Of a stretch of DNA of 22,982 nucleotides, positions 1-7,939 are shown piece by piece. The position numbers and the translations under genes are program-made. Numbering within the stretch: position 1 is the first letter of the stretch; each line of letters starts with the position of its first letter. The notes below the pieces were generated by a model. It worked only from the letters and a program-made list of their open reading frames with translations, was not told where the DNA came from and made no database searches. Origin of the DNA: Acanthamoeba sp. SK_2022b (lineage: Eukaryota > Discosea > Longamoebia > Acanthamoebidae); assembly GCA_027943245.1 (NCBI GenBank), contig JANDJZ010000670.1, positions 1 through 22,982 on the forward strand. The letters are read 5' to 3'.

Positions 1-349
1 CACACAATTGGCCCACGCCGCGCGCGCGACTGCTTGTCTCCCTGCGCTCTGGCCGGTAACCGTTGACCGCGGCTTCTGCGACAGGCACCATCAAAAATAT
101 TGGCGAGACGATGCTCGGGTTCGTGTTCTTCAATGTGCCGGCCGACCCCGTCAACCTGCTGGGCATCGCGATCGGGTGTGTTAGCCGTTCCCTTTCCCTT
201 GCTGCCGCGTGCTGCCCTCGTCTCACGGCAGGCCTCCCCACACACAAACACACACACACACCAGATTCATGGGCAGCGTGGTCTACTCGCTCGTCAAGTA
301 CTTTGAGCAGCAGGTCCAGCTCAAAAAGCCCAACGTGGCCAAGGACTGA
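1..349 (+). CDS. Nucleotide-sugar / triose-phosphate-type transporter, C-terminal end (partial)
   Basis: The window opens inside an intron; the coding exons visible are 85-175 and 265-349, separated by a GT-AG intron (176-264), and the protein ends with TGA at 347-349. The last ~58 residues read GTIKNIGETMLGFVFF, then NLLGIAIGFMGSVVYSLVKYF and a short polar tail. This is the pattern of the last two membrane helices of drug/metabolite-superfamily nucleotide-sugar or triose-phosphate transporters, in which a T-x-K-N-hydrophobic helix is followed by a G-x-x-G-S-V-x-Y-S-x-x-K-Y helix. Such proteins exchange nucleotide sugars or phosphorylated metabolites across Golgi, ER or plastid membranes. The substrate cannot be told from this end, and the tail carries no clear di-lysine ER signal. 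The upstream part lies outside the window. Confidence 0.72.
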
Positions 350-667
350 GGGCGCAGTGGGCATGTGTGTCTTGCGCTGTACCTCGCGAGGTGGTGGCGG
401 CGTCGGCCAGCAGAGTTGTTGGCCGAACAGCCCAAAGCCAGAAGCGGCAGGACATTGGATAATTCGTCATCTCCGCTTTCTCCGTTAGCTATCTTGTCCG
501 CCAACGGCGCCGCTCCCTCCTGTCGCCTTTCGCTCTCGCTTTCTCCCTTCCCTTCCGTTTCCGCTCGCCCACACAGTAGGTACCATCTTTGCCGCCGCAT
601 CGGTGATCGAATCGCGCTGAATCAGACAAGACAAAATCATCAGATAAGAGAGAGATTAAAAAACGAT
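350..667. promoter_or_regulatory. Intergenic: transporter 3' flank and aminotransferase promoter
   Basis: These 318 bases separate two genes on the same strand. The stretch at about 525-560 is rich in alternating CT and CTTTC pyrimidine runs, just upstream of an A-rich leader (about 625-667) that precedes the ATG at 668. No TATA box, tRNA or conserved ORF is recognised. The open frames here have no family resemblance and are treated as shadows. Confidence 0.4.
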
Positions 668-2675
668 ATGACTACCACTACGAGCGGCGATGATTTGTCC
701 ACCCTGCGCACGATGAGGGATGTGTTTGACTACTGCCAGCGGAAGGGGCTGTACTCGGTGGCCCAGGGCATGATCGAGCTCCCGCCTCCGCGCGCCCTGC
801 GCGAGGTCGTCGCGGCCAACGTGCTCAGGGACGAGGCTCCCTTCTCGGACCTCCACCAGTACCGTTCGCGTATGGGCGAGCGCGACTACCTCAACGCCCT
901 CCGCACCCTCCTCAAGAACCACTACGGTGTCGACGCGCCCGAGGGCTCCATCCTCGCCACCTCTGGGTATGCAAATTCGACTTTATTTTTATTTTTTATA
1001 CTTTTTTATTCATCATTCGTGTTTCACATCTGCAGATGTAGAGGTTGCCGATCAATAAATAATTAAATAAAGTCATTACTTGTATACAATGCTTCAGTTT
1101 ATTTATAAATAATATTTAAATGAATTTATATTTCTAACTCATGTTTTTTTTTTTTGCGTGCAGCGTGACGGGCGCGATCGTGGCGGCGTTGATGGTGCTG
1201 CGGAAGCAGGGCAAGTCACGCATCGCGGTAATCGAGCCGTACTACACCTACCACGCCCGTCAGGTCGAGGAGGTCTTCCAAAAGCTGCCCGAGGGCATCC
1301 CCTCCCACCCTGACTGGTCGCCCGACTTTGATGGTGCGTTGCCGTCCCGCTACAAGCGCCGCCGAAAGAGGTTTCTGTGCTGACCGATGTTTCTACGCGC
1401 TTCTGCAACAGCGATCGAGAAGGCCCTGAAGGGCGGCGTGGAGGGCATCATTATTGCCAACCCCAACAACCCCACCGGCCGCGTCTGGTCCAAGGACGAG
1501 CTGCAGAAGCTGTGCGTTAATCTCTATGCCTTTTGCTTGTCTGCAAGTTTATTTTTAAAATTCATAAAAATGCCATTTGTTTAGTCTTTATTTCTTTTTT
1601 TTATTTATCTATTTTTTTTATGTGAAGCAGTCGCTGAGGCTAACCCACCCCTTTTCTTTTCGTTGGCAGTGTGGCGCTGACCAAGCAGTACGGCGCTGCG
1701 CTCATCCTGGACGAGATCTACTGCGACATGGTCTTTGGCGACAACAAGCACTACTCTCCCATCGAGGGTACAGCATGTCCCCACTTTGGCTTGGCTGGAA
1801 CGAGAGCCTCGCTCGATCTCTCTCTCTCTCTCTCACTGACTAACGCTGTCCCGTGCGGCCCGCAGACTCGCTTGAGGAGCACGTGTTTGTGTGCCGCGGC
1901 TACTCCAAGACGCTCGGCGCGCAGAGCTGGCGGCTGGGCTACGCCGTCTCCCACCCGAACACCATCAAGGCTCTCATGGCCCACCACGACCCCATCTACA
2001 TCAGGTACGCCAGCGCTGCCTCACCCCCCCCCCCATCTCCCCCACAAACCTTGTACCTCGGCTCACACGCGAGACTCCGTGTTGCGTGCAGCGTGTCGTG
2101 GCAGCAGCACAGCTTGGCCGAGTACCTGGACAAGCAGTACAACGACTACCTGAAGCACATCAACGAAATCAACGCCCTCCTCCAGAGCAACTACGAGGTG
2201 CGTCTCGCGCTGGTCGACCCTCCACCGCCGACACGCGCGCATATTGGCCTGACCCTTTCATTCTCCCCAACCGCTGCACCAAGATTCTTGCCCCGGCCTT
2301 TAAGGAGGCGCTGGGCTGGGAGCCGATCGCTCCTCAGGGCAGCATGTACGGTATGTTCAAGCACACGGAGGCCAGCGATATCGAGGCTCTCCAGAAGGGT
2401 ACCGTTACCCGACATCAGCTCTGCCGCTGCAATGCTGCTCTCTCTCCCCCCTCTAGATTTGAGAGGGCTGGCGCGTAGGAGACCAGGGAGGGGAAAGGTG
2501 GTCGCTAACAGCAGCCTGTTGTGGACCAGGCCTTCGTGCTGGCGTGGGCGTGGCTCCTGGCTCCATGTTCTACGTGGACAACCGGGCCAACTCGGGTTAC
2601 ATCCGCATCCACGTGGGCATCTCCAACGAGAAGGCCAAGAAGATCGCCGAGACCCTTCGTGCCCACAAGCAGTAA
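668..2675 (+). CDS. PLP-dependent aminotransferase, class I/II fold
   Basis: Eight exons: 668-966, 1164-1333, 1412-1511, 1670-1767, 1866-2004, 2092-2197, 2284-2398 and 2530-2675. All phases agree and the product is about 390 residues, normal for fold-type I aminotransferases. Motifs seen in order: the phosphate-binding-side loop ATSGVTGAIV; IIIANPNNPTGRVW, whose NPNNPTG holds the Asn contacting PLP; LILDEIYCDMVF, with the Asp pairing the pyridine nitrogen; GYSKTLGAQSWRLGY, with the Schiff-base Lys; and near the C-terminus SGYIRIHVGI, with the carboxylate-binding Arg. The family moves an amino group between amino acids and 2-oxo acids, but substrate specificity cannot be read from these motifs. 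No targeting peptide is evident (start MTTTTSGDD), suggesting the cytosol. The exon 7 acceptor (2283) is the least certain junction, supported by phase 0 on both sides. An AATAAA lies 28 bases past the stop. Confidence 0.9.
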
Positions 2676-2702
2676 GAGGACGTTGACGTGCTCCGGCACT
2701 GC

Positions 2703-2708
2703 AATAAA
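2703..2708 (+). promoter_or_regulatory. Polyadenylation signal AATAAA of the aminotransferase gene
   Basis: A canonical AATAAA hexamer sits 28 bases after the TAA stop codon and is followed by T-rich then GT-rich sequence. This is the expected place for 3' end formation. Confidence 0.55.
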
Positions 2709-2893
2709 GTTTTGGAAACCATGAGCAAGAACGCGCCCCTTGAAGCAGGCAGCAGCTGGGGAGTTGAACAGGGCGCCCTTTCCGGCAGTTGCTTGGTGAG
2801 CTACACAGGGGTGGGTGGTGTGTGGTTGGTGGTGTGTTGGGTGGTGTGTTGCCTGCGGGCAAAATGAACGGGCAAAGACGCAAAAAGGGAGAT

Positions 2894-2966
2894 AGCCGAC
2901 CGTGGGGCTCGAACCCACGACCACAAGATTAAGAGTCTTGCGCTCTACCGACTGAGCTAGGACGGC
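2894..2966 (-). tRNA. tRNA-Lys (anticodon CUU)
   Basis: A 73-nt cloverleaf on the minus strand: acceptor GCCGTCC/GGTCGGC, D-arm TAGCTCAGTCGGTAGAGC, anticodon loop ACTCTTAAT with CTT, T-arm GTGGGTTCGAGCCCCAC. A run of five T follows on the minus strand (AAAAA at 2882-2886) as the Pol III terminator. The acceptor stem has one T.T mismatch at pair 5:68. It is identical to the plus-strand copy at 5651-5723. Confidence 0.95.
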
Positions 2967-3047
2967 TCGCGTTTGGCCAGTGTGGCCAATACCAGGTTTG
3001 GTTCAATGCTGTGAAGCACATGGCATTCGCCTTTAAAAAAAGTGAGT

Positions 3048-3120
3048 TGGAGGAGAAGGGTATCGATCCCTTTACCTCTCGCATGCTAAGCGAGCGCTCT
3101 ACCATCTGAGCTACACCCCC
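3048..3120 (-). tRNA. tRNA-Ala (anticodon AGC)
   Basis: A 73-nt cloverleaf on the minus strand with D-arm TAGCTCAGATGGTAGAGC, anticodon loop CTTAGCATG holding AGC, and T-arm AAGGGATCGATACCCTT. The acceptor GGGGGTG/CTCCTCC keeps G3.U70, the alanine identity pair, but has a T.T mismatch at 6:67. A T7 terminator follows. It is identical to the copy at 5497-5569. Confidence 0.95.
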
Positions 3121-3121
3121 G

Positions 3122-4580
3122 TACCGTAAGTAGTTGCGCTAAGGAGACGGTGTTTCACCAAAAAGTAGCAAAATATGCATTTTCAATGCCAAGTTGAACT
3201 ACTAGACTTCTTGGCTCCTGTTGTAATGTTTGGATATTGATGTTCAACTCTGATACCACATATAATTATTGATGTATTGTTTTTTGCAGCAGGTAGGTAC
3301 CTACCTGAAACAATATCAGGCAAGTAGTCAGAACCATTGAGCAGCAGGTACCAAATAAATTGACTGGCGCGAGTACATATTTTTTTTGCAGCAGGGCTGT
3401 GGGACCAGGCTGAAGCAATGAGCGTGTGCAACAATAGAAGAAGAAAAAGAGAATCTGTTTTCATTCAACACCTGACTTTGGTGATCCCCACAGCACACCA
3501 CACAAGGGAGGTTTCTTGCTCTTCTTCCTTGCCCCAGGGATGCTTGAGTGCATCAAAGATTGCTTCCAGCCTGCCAATCCCTCCCTCCACTCATGCATGA
3601 GCTGTGTGTAGTTCTTTGTTGTAGTTCTGCTCATCCTTGGTCAGAGTTGCCAGCCCCACACCTGTCATCAAGTTCCCTGGAGGCCATTTGATGGTCATGA
3701 TGAATTTGATGCTGTGGAGGTGCTTCTTCGCCCACTCAAATGAAGTTGAGGACTTGCATGAGACAGTGCTCCTCCCCTTGAGACGTGCATTGAAGCTATC
3801 CATCCACAGGCTTCCTTTCTTGACCACACCCTTGAGTTGAAGGCCAGCTGCTTTCCTTTCCCAGCTCTTGAGCTTTACTAATTCCACCTTTGTTTTCCCC
3901 CACTCCTCAAAGCAGGTCCACAGCAGCTGCATGTTGTGGCGCAGAGTCCTGCTGGAGCTTCAAAGCCACCACTTCACCCTTGCATAGAGCCAAGTGTAGG
4001 CAACAGCAAAGGCATCCTTGTAGAGCACCAGAAGCATGTAGCGCCAGACAAACTGGGCACCTCAAGTTTGACCCCACAGCTTTAACTCTTGGGCAGTCAC
4101 AAAGGTGATGATCTCATTGAGAATGTTTGTGGGCACTCTCCTCTTCACCTCCCTCATGATGTCTGCCTGTGATAGCTGCATTTTGATACTGAGGTTGTTG
4201 TGTGTTGATGGTTGTTGTCCCTACACTTAATGAGTTTTGTCTGGGCCCCAGCAAATTTTCAACTGTACTCAGCCCAATCCTTTTTTTTGGTACCCACTGC
4301 TCATTGTGTGGCAAAATCTCAGCAACTAAATACTGCCTCTGTGAAGAGGTACCATGTCTATGAGACTGACATATTTATATAGGGGGCTTGAGTTTAAGGC
4401 ATCAAGTTTTGGCTTTCCAACAATTTAATGTATCATATCCCTTTTACACAAGTAAAAAAGTGGTCGAAAAATTTGTGAAAAGAATTACGAAATGCAGAAG
4501 GAGGTTGAGGACTCAGAGGTGGAATAACCTGGTCAGCAGAGGGCTCAACCTTACATTCCACATTTGCTTGCGGCAGAGCA
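3122..4580. other. CpG-depleted filler of the tRNA island
   Basis: Composition changes sharply inside the inverted repeat. Between 3481 and 4440 I count only four CpG dinucleotides in 960 bases, whereas a coding line such as 841-900 has eight in 60. GC content is intermediate, so the loss is CpG-specific, and TG and CA are abundant. The block holds the decayed ORF listed separately, and a symmetrical GTAGGTACCTAC-type palindrome near 3292-3306. No intact gene is recognised in the rest. Confidence 0.7.
3591..4181 (-). pseudogene. Decayed ORF of unknown function, possibly a transposase remnant
   Basis: Reading from the ATG at 4181-4179 down to the stop at 3591-3593 gives 196 codons in one frame, interrupted only by two in-frame TGA codons (after GQT, and after KWWL) with no frameshift. 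The conceptual text has coding-like composition, for example REVKRRVPTNILNEIITFV near the start and GSLWMDSFNARLKGRSTVSC near residue 135. The W-x-D-S-F segment followed by a Ser/Lys-rich stretch is faintly like the first catalytic Asp region of DDE transposases seen in repetitive elements, but this is a weak impression and I do not name a family. Both stops could arise from CGA by CpG to TpG change, matching the CpG loss of the block. The true start may lie further upstream. Confidence 0.4.
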
Positions 4581-4653
4581 GGCCGGTTAGCTTAGTTGGT
4601 AGAGCGTGGTGCTAATAACGCCAAGGTCGTGGGTTCGATCCCCACACTGGCCA
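4581..4653 (+). tRNA. tRNA-Ile (anticodon AAU)
   Basis: A 73-nt cloverleaf: acceptor GGCCGGT/ACTGGCC fully paired, D-arm AGCTTAGTTGGTAGAGC, anticodon stem TGGTG/CGCCA around CTAATAA (AAU), T-arm GTGGGTTCGATCCCCAC, discriminator A. A T6 terminator follows within five bases. No intron. Confidence 0.96.
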
Positions 4654-4839
4654 TCTTTTTTCCTATCAAGTTTAGGCCCAAGGGAGGGAAAGCCTGTACC
4701 CGTAGGACAGCGATGGTCGCCCTAATCCAGGGGCTGAGGTGTTGGCCTGTGTGGCACAGCTACCCGGCCGAGCGAGTGACATCGCTGAACTCTCACCTGA
4801 GGTGCTCAGGTTGTTCACGGTTCTTTTGTATTCATCAAG
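4654..4839. other. Spacer between tRNA-Ile and tRNA-Gln
   Basis: No gene recognised. The spacer has normal CpG content in its middle part (CCCGGCCGAGCG near 4762-4776), unlike the CpG-poor blocks on either side, so the island is a mosaic. It ends with the likely 5' leader of tRNA-Gln. Confidence 0.4.
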
Positions 4840-4911
4840 CGCCTCATGGTGTAGTTGGCAGCATATAGGTTTCTGGTACCTGGGACCCCAGTTCAAATCT
4901 GGGTGGGGCGA
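4840..4911 (+). tRNA. tRNA-Gln (anticodon CUG)
   Basis: A 72-nt cloverleaf: acceptor CGCCTCA/TGGGGCG, D-arm GTGTAGTTGGCAGCAT, anticodon stem TAGGT/ACCTG enclosing TTCTGGT (CUG), T-arm CCCAGTTCAAATCTGGG. A T9 terminator run starts at 4915. The acceptor register was set so that the T-stem and position U8 fall in place. Confidence 0.88.
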
Positions 4912-5190
4912 TATCTTTTTTTTTGCCACCATCTCTATCCTGCTTACCACAAACTCAGAAGCAGCAAAACCAGTGAGCCCCACAGGATGGTGGACACAAA
5001 CAGAGATACATGTATGAAAAAGATACCAACACCAACAAACAATATTAAAAAAAGTTTTGCTGTGGAGGAACAAACATGTTGTTGAGGTACATGCGAGTGG
5101 CAATACAAGGTACATCAACGCCACAGGATGTCCCAGATTACTCAGATAAAGGACAATATCTTTATATCATTGCTTGGCATAATAACAACA
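4912..5190. other. AT-rich, CpG-poor spacer between tRNA-Gln and tRNA-Asp
   Basis: This stretch has only about two CpG and many CAAACA-, ACAGG- and TTAAAAAAAG-type segments. No ORF with family resemblance and no further RNA gene was recognised. Confidence 0.4.
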
Positions 5191-5263
5191 TCCCCTGTGG
5201 TGTAGTTGGCTAGCATTTCCGCCTGTCACGCGGACGACCCGGGTTCAAATCCCGGCGGGGGAG
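5191..5263 (+). tRNA. tRNA-Asp (anticodon GUC)
   Basis: A 73-nt cloverleaf: acceptor TCCCCTG/CGGGGGA, D-arm GTGTAGTTGGCTAGCAT, anticodon stem TCCGC/GCGGA around CTGTCAC (GUC), T-arm CCGGGTTCAAATCCCGG, discriminator G as is usual for eukaryotic tRNA-Asp. A short T4 terminator lies at 5271-5274. Confidence 0.96.
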
Positions 5264-5496
5264 TAGCTTCTTTTAGAGTGCTACCTGTTTTTGGGCAGGC
5301 GAATGCTGCCCTGCTTCCTCCACTACAAAGACCAAGTTGCTGATTTGTCAACCACAGCACTTCACCAGGTGACCAGATATGTAGCCTCTCTCCATCTTTG
5401 TGTTGCTGTCCAACACCATGAGAAGAAACTTTGGATAAGAAGGCCCTGTGACCCTCAATGCCTGGGCAAAATTGAAAAGGGCATTTACCTTAGATC
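5264..5496. other. CpG-poor segment before the right inverted arm
   Basis: From about 5300 to 5490 there are almost no CpG. One plus-strand frame stays open (LHYKDQVADLSTTALHQVT onwards) until it runs into tRNA-Ala, which suggests a truncated coding remnant. I do not recognise the protein. The junction with the arm at 5496 is abrupt. Confidence 0.35.
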
Positions 5497-5569
5497 GGGG
5501 GTGTAGCTCAGATGGTAGAGCGCTCGCTTAGCATGCGAGAGGTAAAGGGATCGATACCCTTCTCCTCCA
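5497..5569 (+). tRNA. tRNA-Ala (anticodon AGC)
   Basis: Same 73-nt sequence as the minus-strand copy at 3048-3120: G3.U70 kept, T.T mismatch at 6:67, anticodon AGC in CTTAGCATG. The T7 terminator follows at 5575-5581. Confidence 0.95.
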
Positions 5570-5650
5570 ACTCACTTTTTTTAAAGGCGAATGCCATGCG
5601 CTTAACAGCATTGAACCAAACCTGGTATTGGCCACACTGGCCAAACGCGA

Positions 5651-5723
5651 GCCGTCCTAGCTCAGTCGGTAGAGCGCAAGACTCTTAATCTTGTGGTCGT
5701 GGGTTCGAGCCCCACGGTCGGCT
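5651..5723 (+). tRNA. tRNA-Lys (anticodon CUU)
   Basis: Same 73-nt sequence as the minus-strand copy at 2894-2966, with T.T mismatch at 5:68 and anticodon CTT in ACTCTTAAT. The T5 terminator follows in TCCCTTTTTG. Confidence 0.95.
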
Positions 5724-5820
5724 ATCTCCCTTTTTGTGTCTTTGCCCGTTCATTTTGCCCGCAGGTAACACGCCAACCACCAACCACACACCAACCCACC
5801 CCTGTGTAGCTCACCAAGCA

Positions 5821-6159
5821 CCAACACCCCAAGCATCCCCAGAGGGGACCCCTTCCAAAATTGGAGTTGGCCCATAGGGCCGCCTGGGTGTGTGTGTGTG
5901 CTGTGGCTACCAACGACAGGTTTCTGGTTCATGCAGTTCTGTTCGTCGGTGAACCATCTGCGCAACGTCAACATCTGGTGATGTGTTAACAGAAGCTCGT
6001 ACACGCTGGTGTGATCATCACGTCGCGCACGCCCTTCAGAAATGATGAAAGCCTGGCCATCAAGTAGAAGAAAAACATGTATTGCGATGATATGGGGAGA
6101 GATGGTGGAGACTCCGGCCATACCACCCGTATACAGAGGGCAGCGCGGTGGAAGAAAGC
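5821..6159. other. Intergenic between the tRNA island and the gamma-CA-like gene
   Basis: About 340 bases that include the 3' untranslated side of the minus-strand gene ending at 6160. A short GT run lies near 5889-5900. I see no AATAAA on the minus strand and no recognisable ORF. Confidence 0.4.
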
Positions 6160-7798
6160 TCAGTGGACGGACACCTTCTCCTTGTAGTGCGGGGCGAGGA
6201 GGATGCTCTCCTCTCCAGAGAGGGGCTCGACTTGGTAGCCGACCTGGATGCCCTTCTTCTCGGCGTCGATGTAGGCGTGGCCTGGCAGGTAGAACTCGTA
6301 GGCGTGCTCCTTTGACAGCGTCTGCAACCAGAAAATACAATAAATAAAAACTTATTCATTGAAACAAAATTTCTCACAAAATAAATAAACTAAAATGCAT
6401 AACTGGGCGAGAAAACGTACGATGTAGTGGGCTGAAGACTTTTCAAGAAAATCGAACTCGTCGTGGGTGAGGTCCCTGAGGTACTTGGCCGGGTTGCCCA
6501 CCCAGACCTGCACGCCAACACACCGACGGGTTAGGGAGGAGGTTGCGCGCACGAGCCCGTGGCCATCGCCGAGGAGGGAGTCTGGGGCAGGTCGTACCTG
6601 ACCGCTGGGAATGCGTTGCCACGGGAGGAGAACCGAACCAGCGCCGAGGATGGAGTGCGATTCCTGCGGGATGGGTTTGAGAGAGGGGAGAGAAGGGGAG
6701 GGGAGAGCCAAGAGTGGGGTGGCTACCATGTACGAGCCGACGGAGAGGACGGAGCCCATGCCCACGAGGCAGTGATCCTCGATCGTGCACGCCTTCAGCA
6801 CGCACCGGTGGCCTGGCCACGACGACACGAAGATGGGCGTGAGCCGACGGGGAGAGATAGAGGAGGACGAGAGGTAGAGATAGAGAGAGAGAGAGAGAGA
6901 GAAACTCACCGATGGTGACCCAGTGGCCAACGATCGTCGAGCCATCGTGATCTTCGGTGAGCTCTTCGTCGGCCTCGGTGATCACGGTTCCATCCTAGAA
7001 TAACGGCACGCAACACGTAAGGACTGGGTCACACATCTCTCACGCCGAATCTTGCTCCTCTTCTACTACGTAGATGTTGGCGTTTTGATCCATGTGAACA
7101 GTGGAGCGAGAAGGAGGGGCAAGGGCACCTGGACGTTGGTGCCAGCGCCGATACGGATGAGCCGCGTGTCGCCTGCCCAGGCGTGATGTCAGACATTTGT
7201 AATGCAGCAAAGCGCGGGAGATTGTAGGAGGGAGGGGGGGGGGGGGCAAGCAAAAGGCGAGGGGCTGGACGGTACCATTGATGACGCAATCATACCAAAC
7301 CGAGGCACGATCCCAAACCTCGACATTTCCAATGATAGTAGCCGACGGAGCGACGAAACTCTCGATGGAAATCTGAGGCCGCTTGTTGGGCAGATTTACC
7401 AGCGTCGTGTGCTTGTTATCTACTCAAGGTCCCAAAAACAAAATGCGATTAATTAACTATAAAAATGCGGCGAGGAGATCGGATCTACGTCACAAAACAT
7501 TCTAGACGTCCACCGAATTAAGGGCTTGTGGGGGGGAGCAAATGAAAAATGCAAAGCGTCTCGACGTCACTTACGGGAGCGAAGTGATAGGACCTAAGCG
7601 GTAATTAAAAAAGCAAATGCGCTGCTGGTCAAGGAGGATTGGGAGGTACGTACAGAGATCGTTGTAGACCGTGGGCTGTACGGGGGGCTTGAGACCGAAC
7701 TTCTCGAGGGGAACATCAGGGATGTCCGCGCCGCTCCGCGTCGGGAGCACCGCGCTAGGCGCGCTGGGCCGCAAGCGTCGAAGCAGTCCCCTCATCAT
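6160..7798 (-). CDS. Mitochondrial gamma-carbonic-anhydrase-like protein (complex I-type), metal ligands incomplete
   Basis: Eight exons in transcription order: 7798-7654, 7422-7276, 7172-7129, 6994-6910, 6812-6727, 6663-6598, 6507-6421 and 6321-6160. Phases agree throughout and the product is 273 residues, the usual size of mitochondrial gamma-CA subunits. The N-terminus MMRGLLRRLRPSAPS looks like a matrix-targeting peptide. The body is a left-handed beta-helix of hexapeptide repeats: PSATIIGNVEV, IRIGAGTNVQDGTV, IVGHWVTIGHRCVL, GMGSVLSVGS, VWVGNPAKYLRDL. In plants, algae and amoebae such proteins form the gamma-CA module on the membrane arm of respiratory complex I. Of the three zinc-ligand histidines, only the one in TIGHR (residue 142) remains; Thr118 and Lys147 stand at the other two positions, so it is probably a non-catalytic gamma-CAL type. 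An acidic loop (TEADEELTEDHDG) is kept. Downstream neighbour of the ligase gene on the same strand. Confidence 0.88.
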
Positions 7799-7901
7799 GC
7801 AAGAGATCTTTCTTCAATTATTATTTGCGGTTTTTTTTATTGATCTTTAATCTTTTCCCCGATGTCGACAGATAGCCCACGGCGCAACACACGCCAGTGG
7901 C

Positions 7902-7907
7902 TTTATT
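7902..7907 (-). promoter_or_regulatory. Polyadenylation signal AATAAA of the succinate-CoA ligase gene
   Basis: The minus strand reads GTCAATAAAGCC, 33 bases past the TAA stop at 7940. With only 141 bases between this gene's stop and the next gene's start on the same strand, the rest of the gap (to 7799) must serve as the promoter of the gamma-CA-like gene. Confidence 0.55.
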
Positions 7908-7939
7908 GACAAGCTCGTTCAAAGACGCATCTCCTCCCT

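Larger units (their letters stand above)
2791..3121. repeat. Left arm of a ~330 bp inverted repeat carrying tRNA-Lys and tRNA-Ala
   Basis: The reverse complement of this segment matches 5496-5820 almost base for base. It covers both tRNA genes, the spacer between them (with GGTATTGGCCACACTGGCC) and the GT-rich flank up to CTCACCAAGC. I see only a few substitutions (for example CATGTGCTTCAC against CATGCGCTTAAC) plus small indels in the CACCAACC-rich outer end. Similarity stops abruptly on both sides: inside just after the CCCCC of tRNA-Ala, outside just before GCTTGGTGAG. Confidence 0.93.
5496..5820. repeat. Right arm of the ~330 bp inverted repeat carrying tRNA-Ala and tRNA-Lys
   Basis: Inverted partner of 2791-3121. 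In both arms tRNA-Ala is inner and tRNA-Lys outer, and all four genes are transcribed outward from the centre of the island. The high identity extends through non-genic spacer, so it reflects duplication or ongoing gene conversion, not selection on the tRNAs alone. The spacer between arms is about 2.37 kb. Confidence 0.93.

Noticed and set aside
1819..1836. CT repeat in aminotransferase intron 4, and AG repeat at 6882-6901 in the gamma-CA intron
   Set aside because: Short (under 25 bases) pyrimidine/purine runs typical of these introns; not notable beside the long TG arrays.
3591..4181. Mitochondrial-derived DNA (TGA read as Trp) inserted in the nucleus
   Set aside because: The block is not AT-rich enough for an amoeba mitochondrial genome and resembles no mitochondrial gene. 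CpG decay explains the TGA codons more simply.
4114..4314. Minus ORF of 66 codons upstream of the decayed frame
   Set aside because: It overlaps the start of the decayed frame in another register and shows no family resemblance.
7040..7128. An extra gamma-CA exon (frame NANIYVVEEEQDS) between 7090 and 7044
   Set aside because: It would need a non-AG acceptor and leaves the wrong phase for the next exon. One 134-nt GT-AG intron from 7128 to 6995 joins NVQ directly to DGTV in phase, which matches the family.
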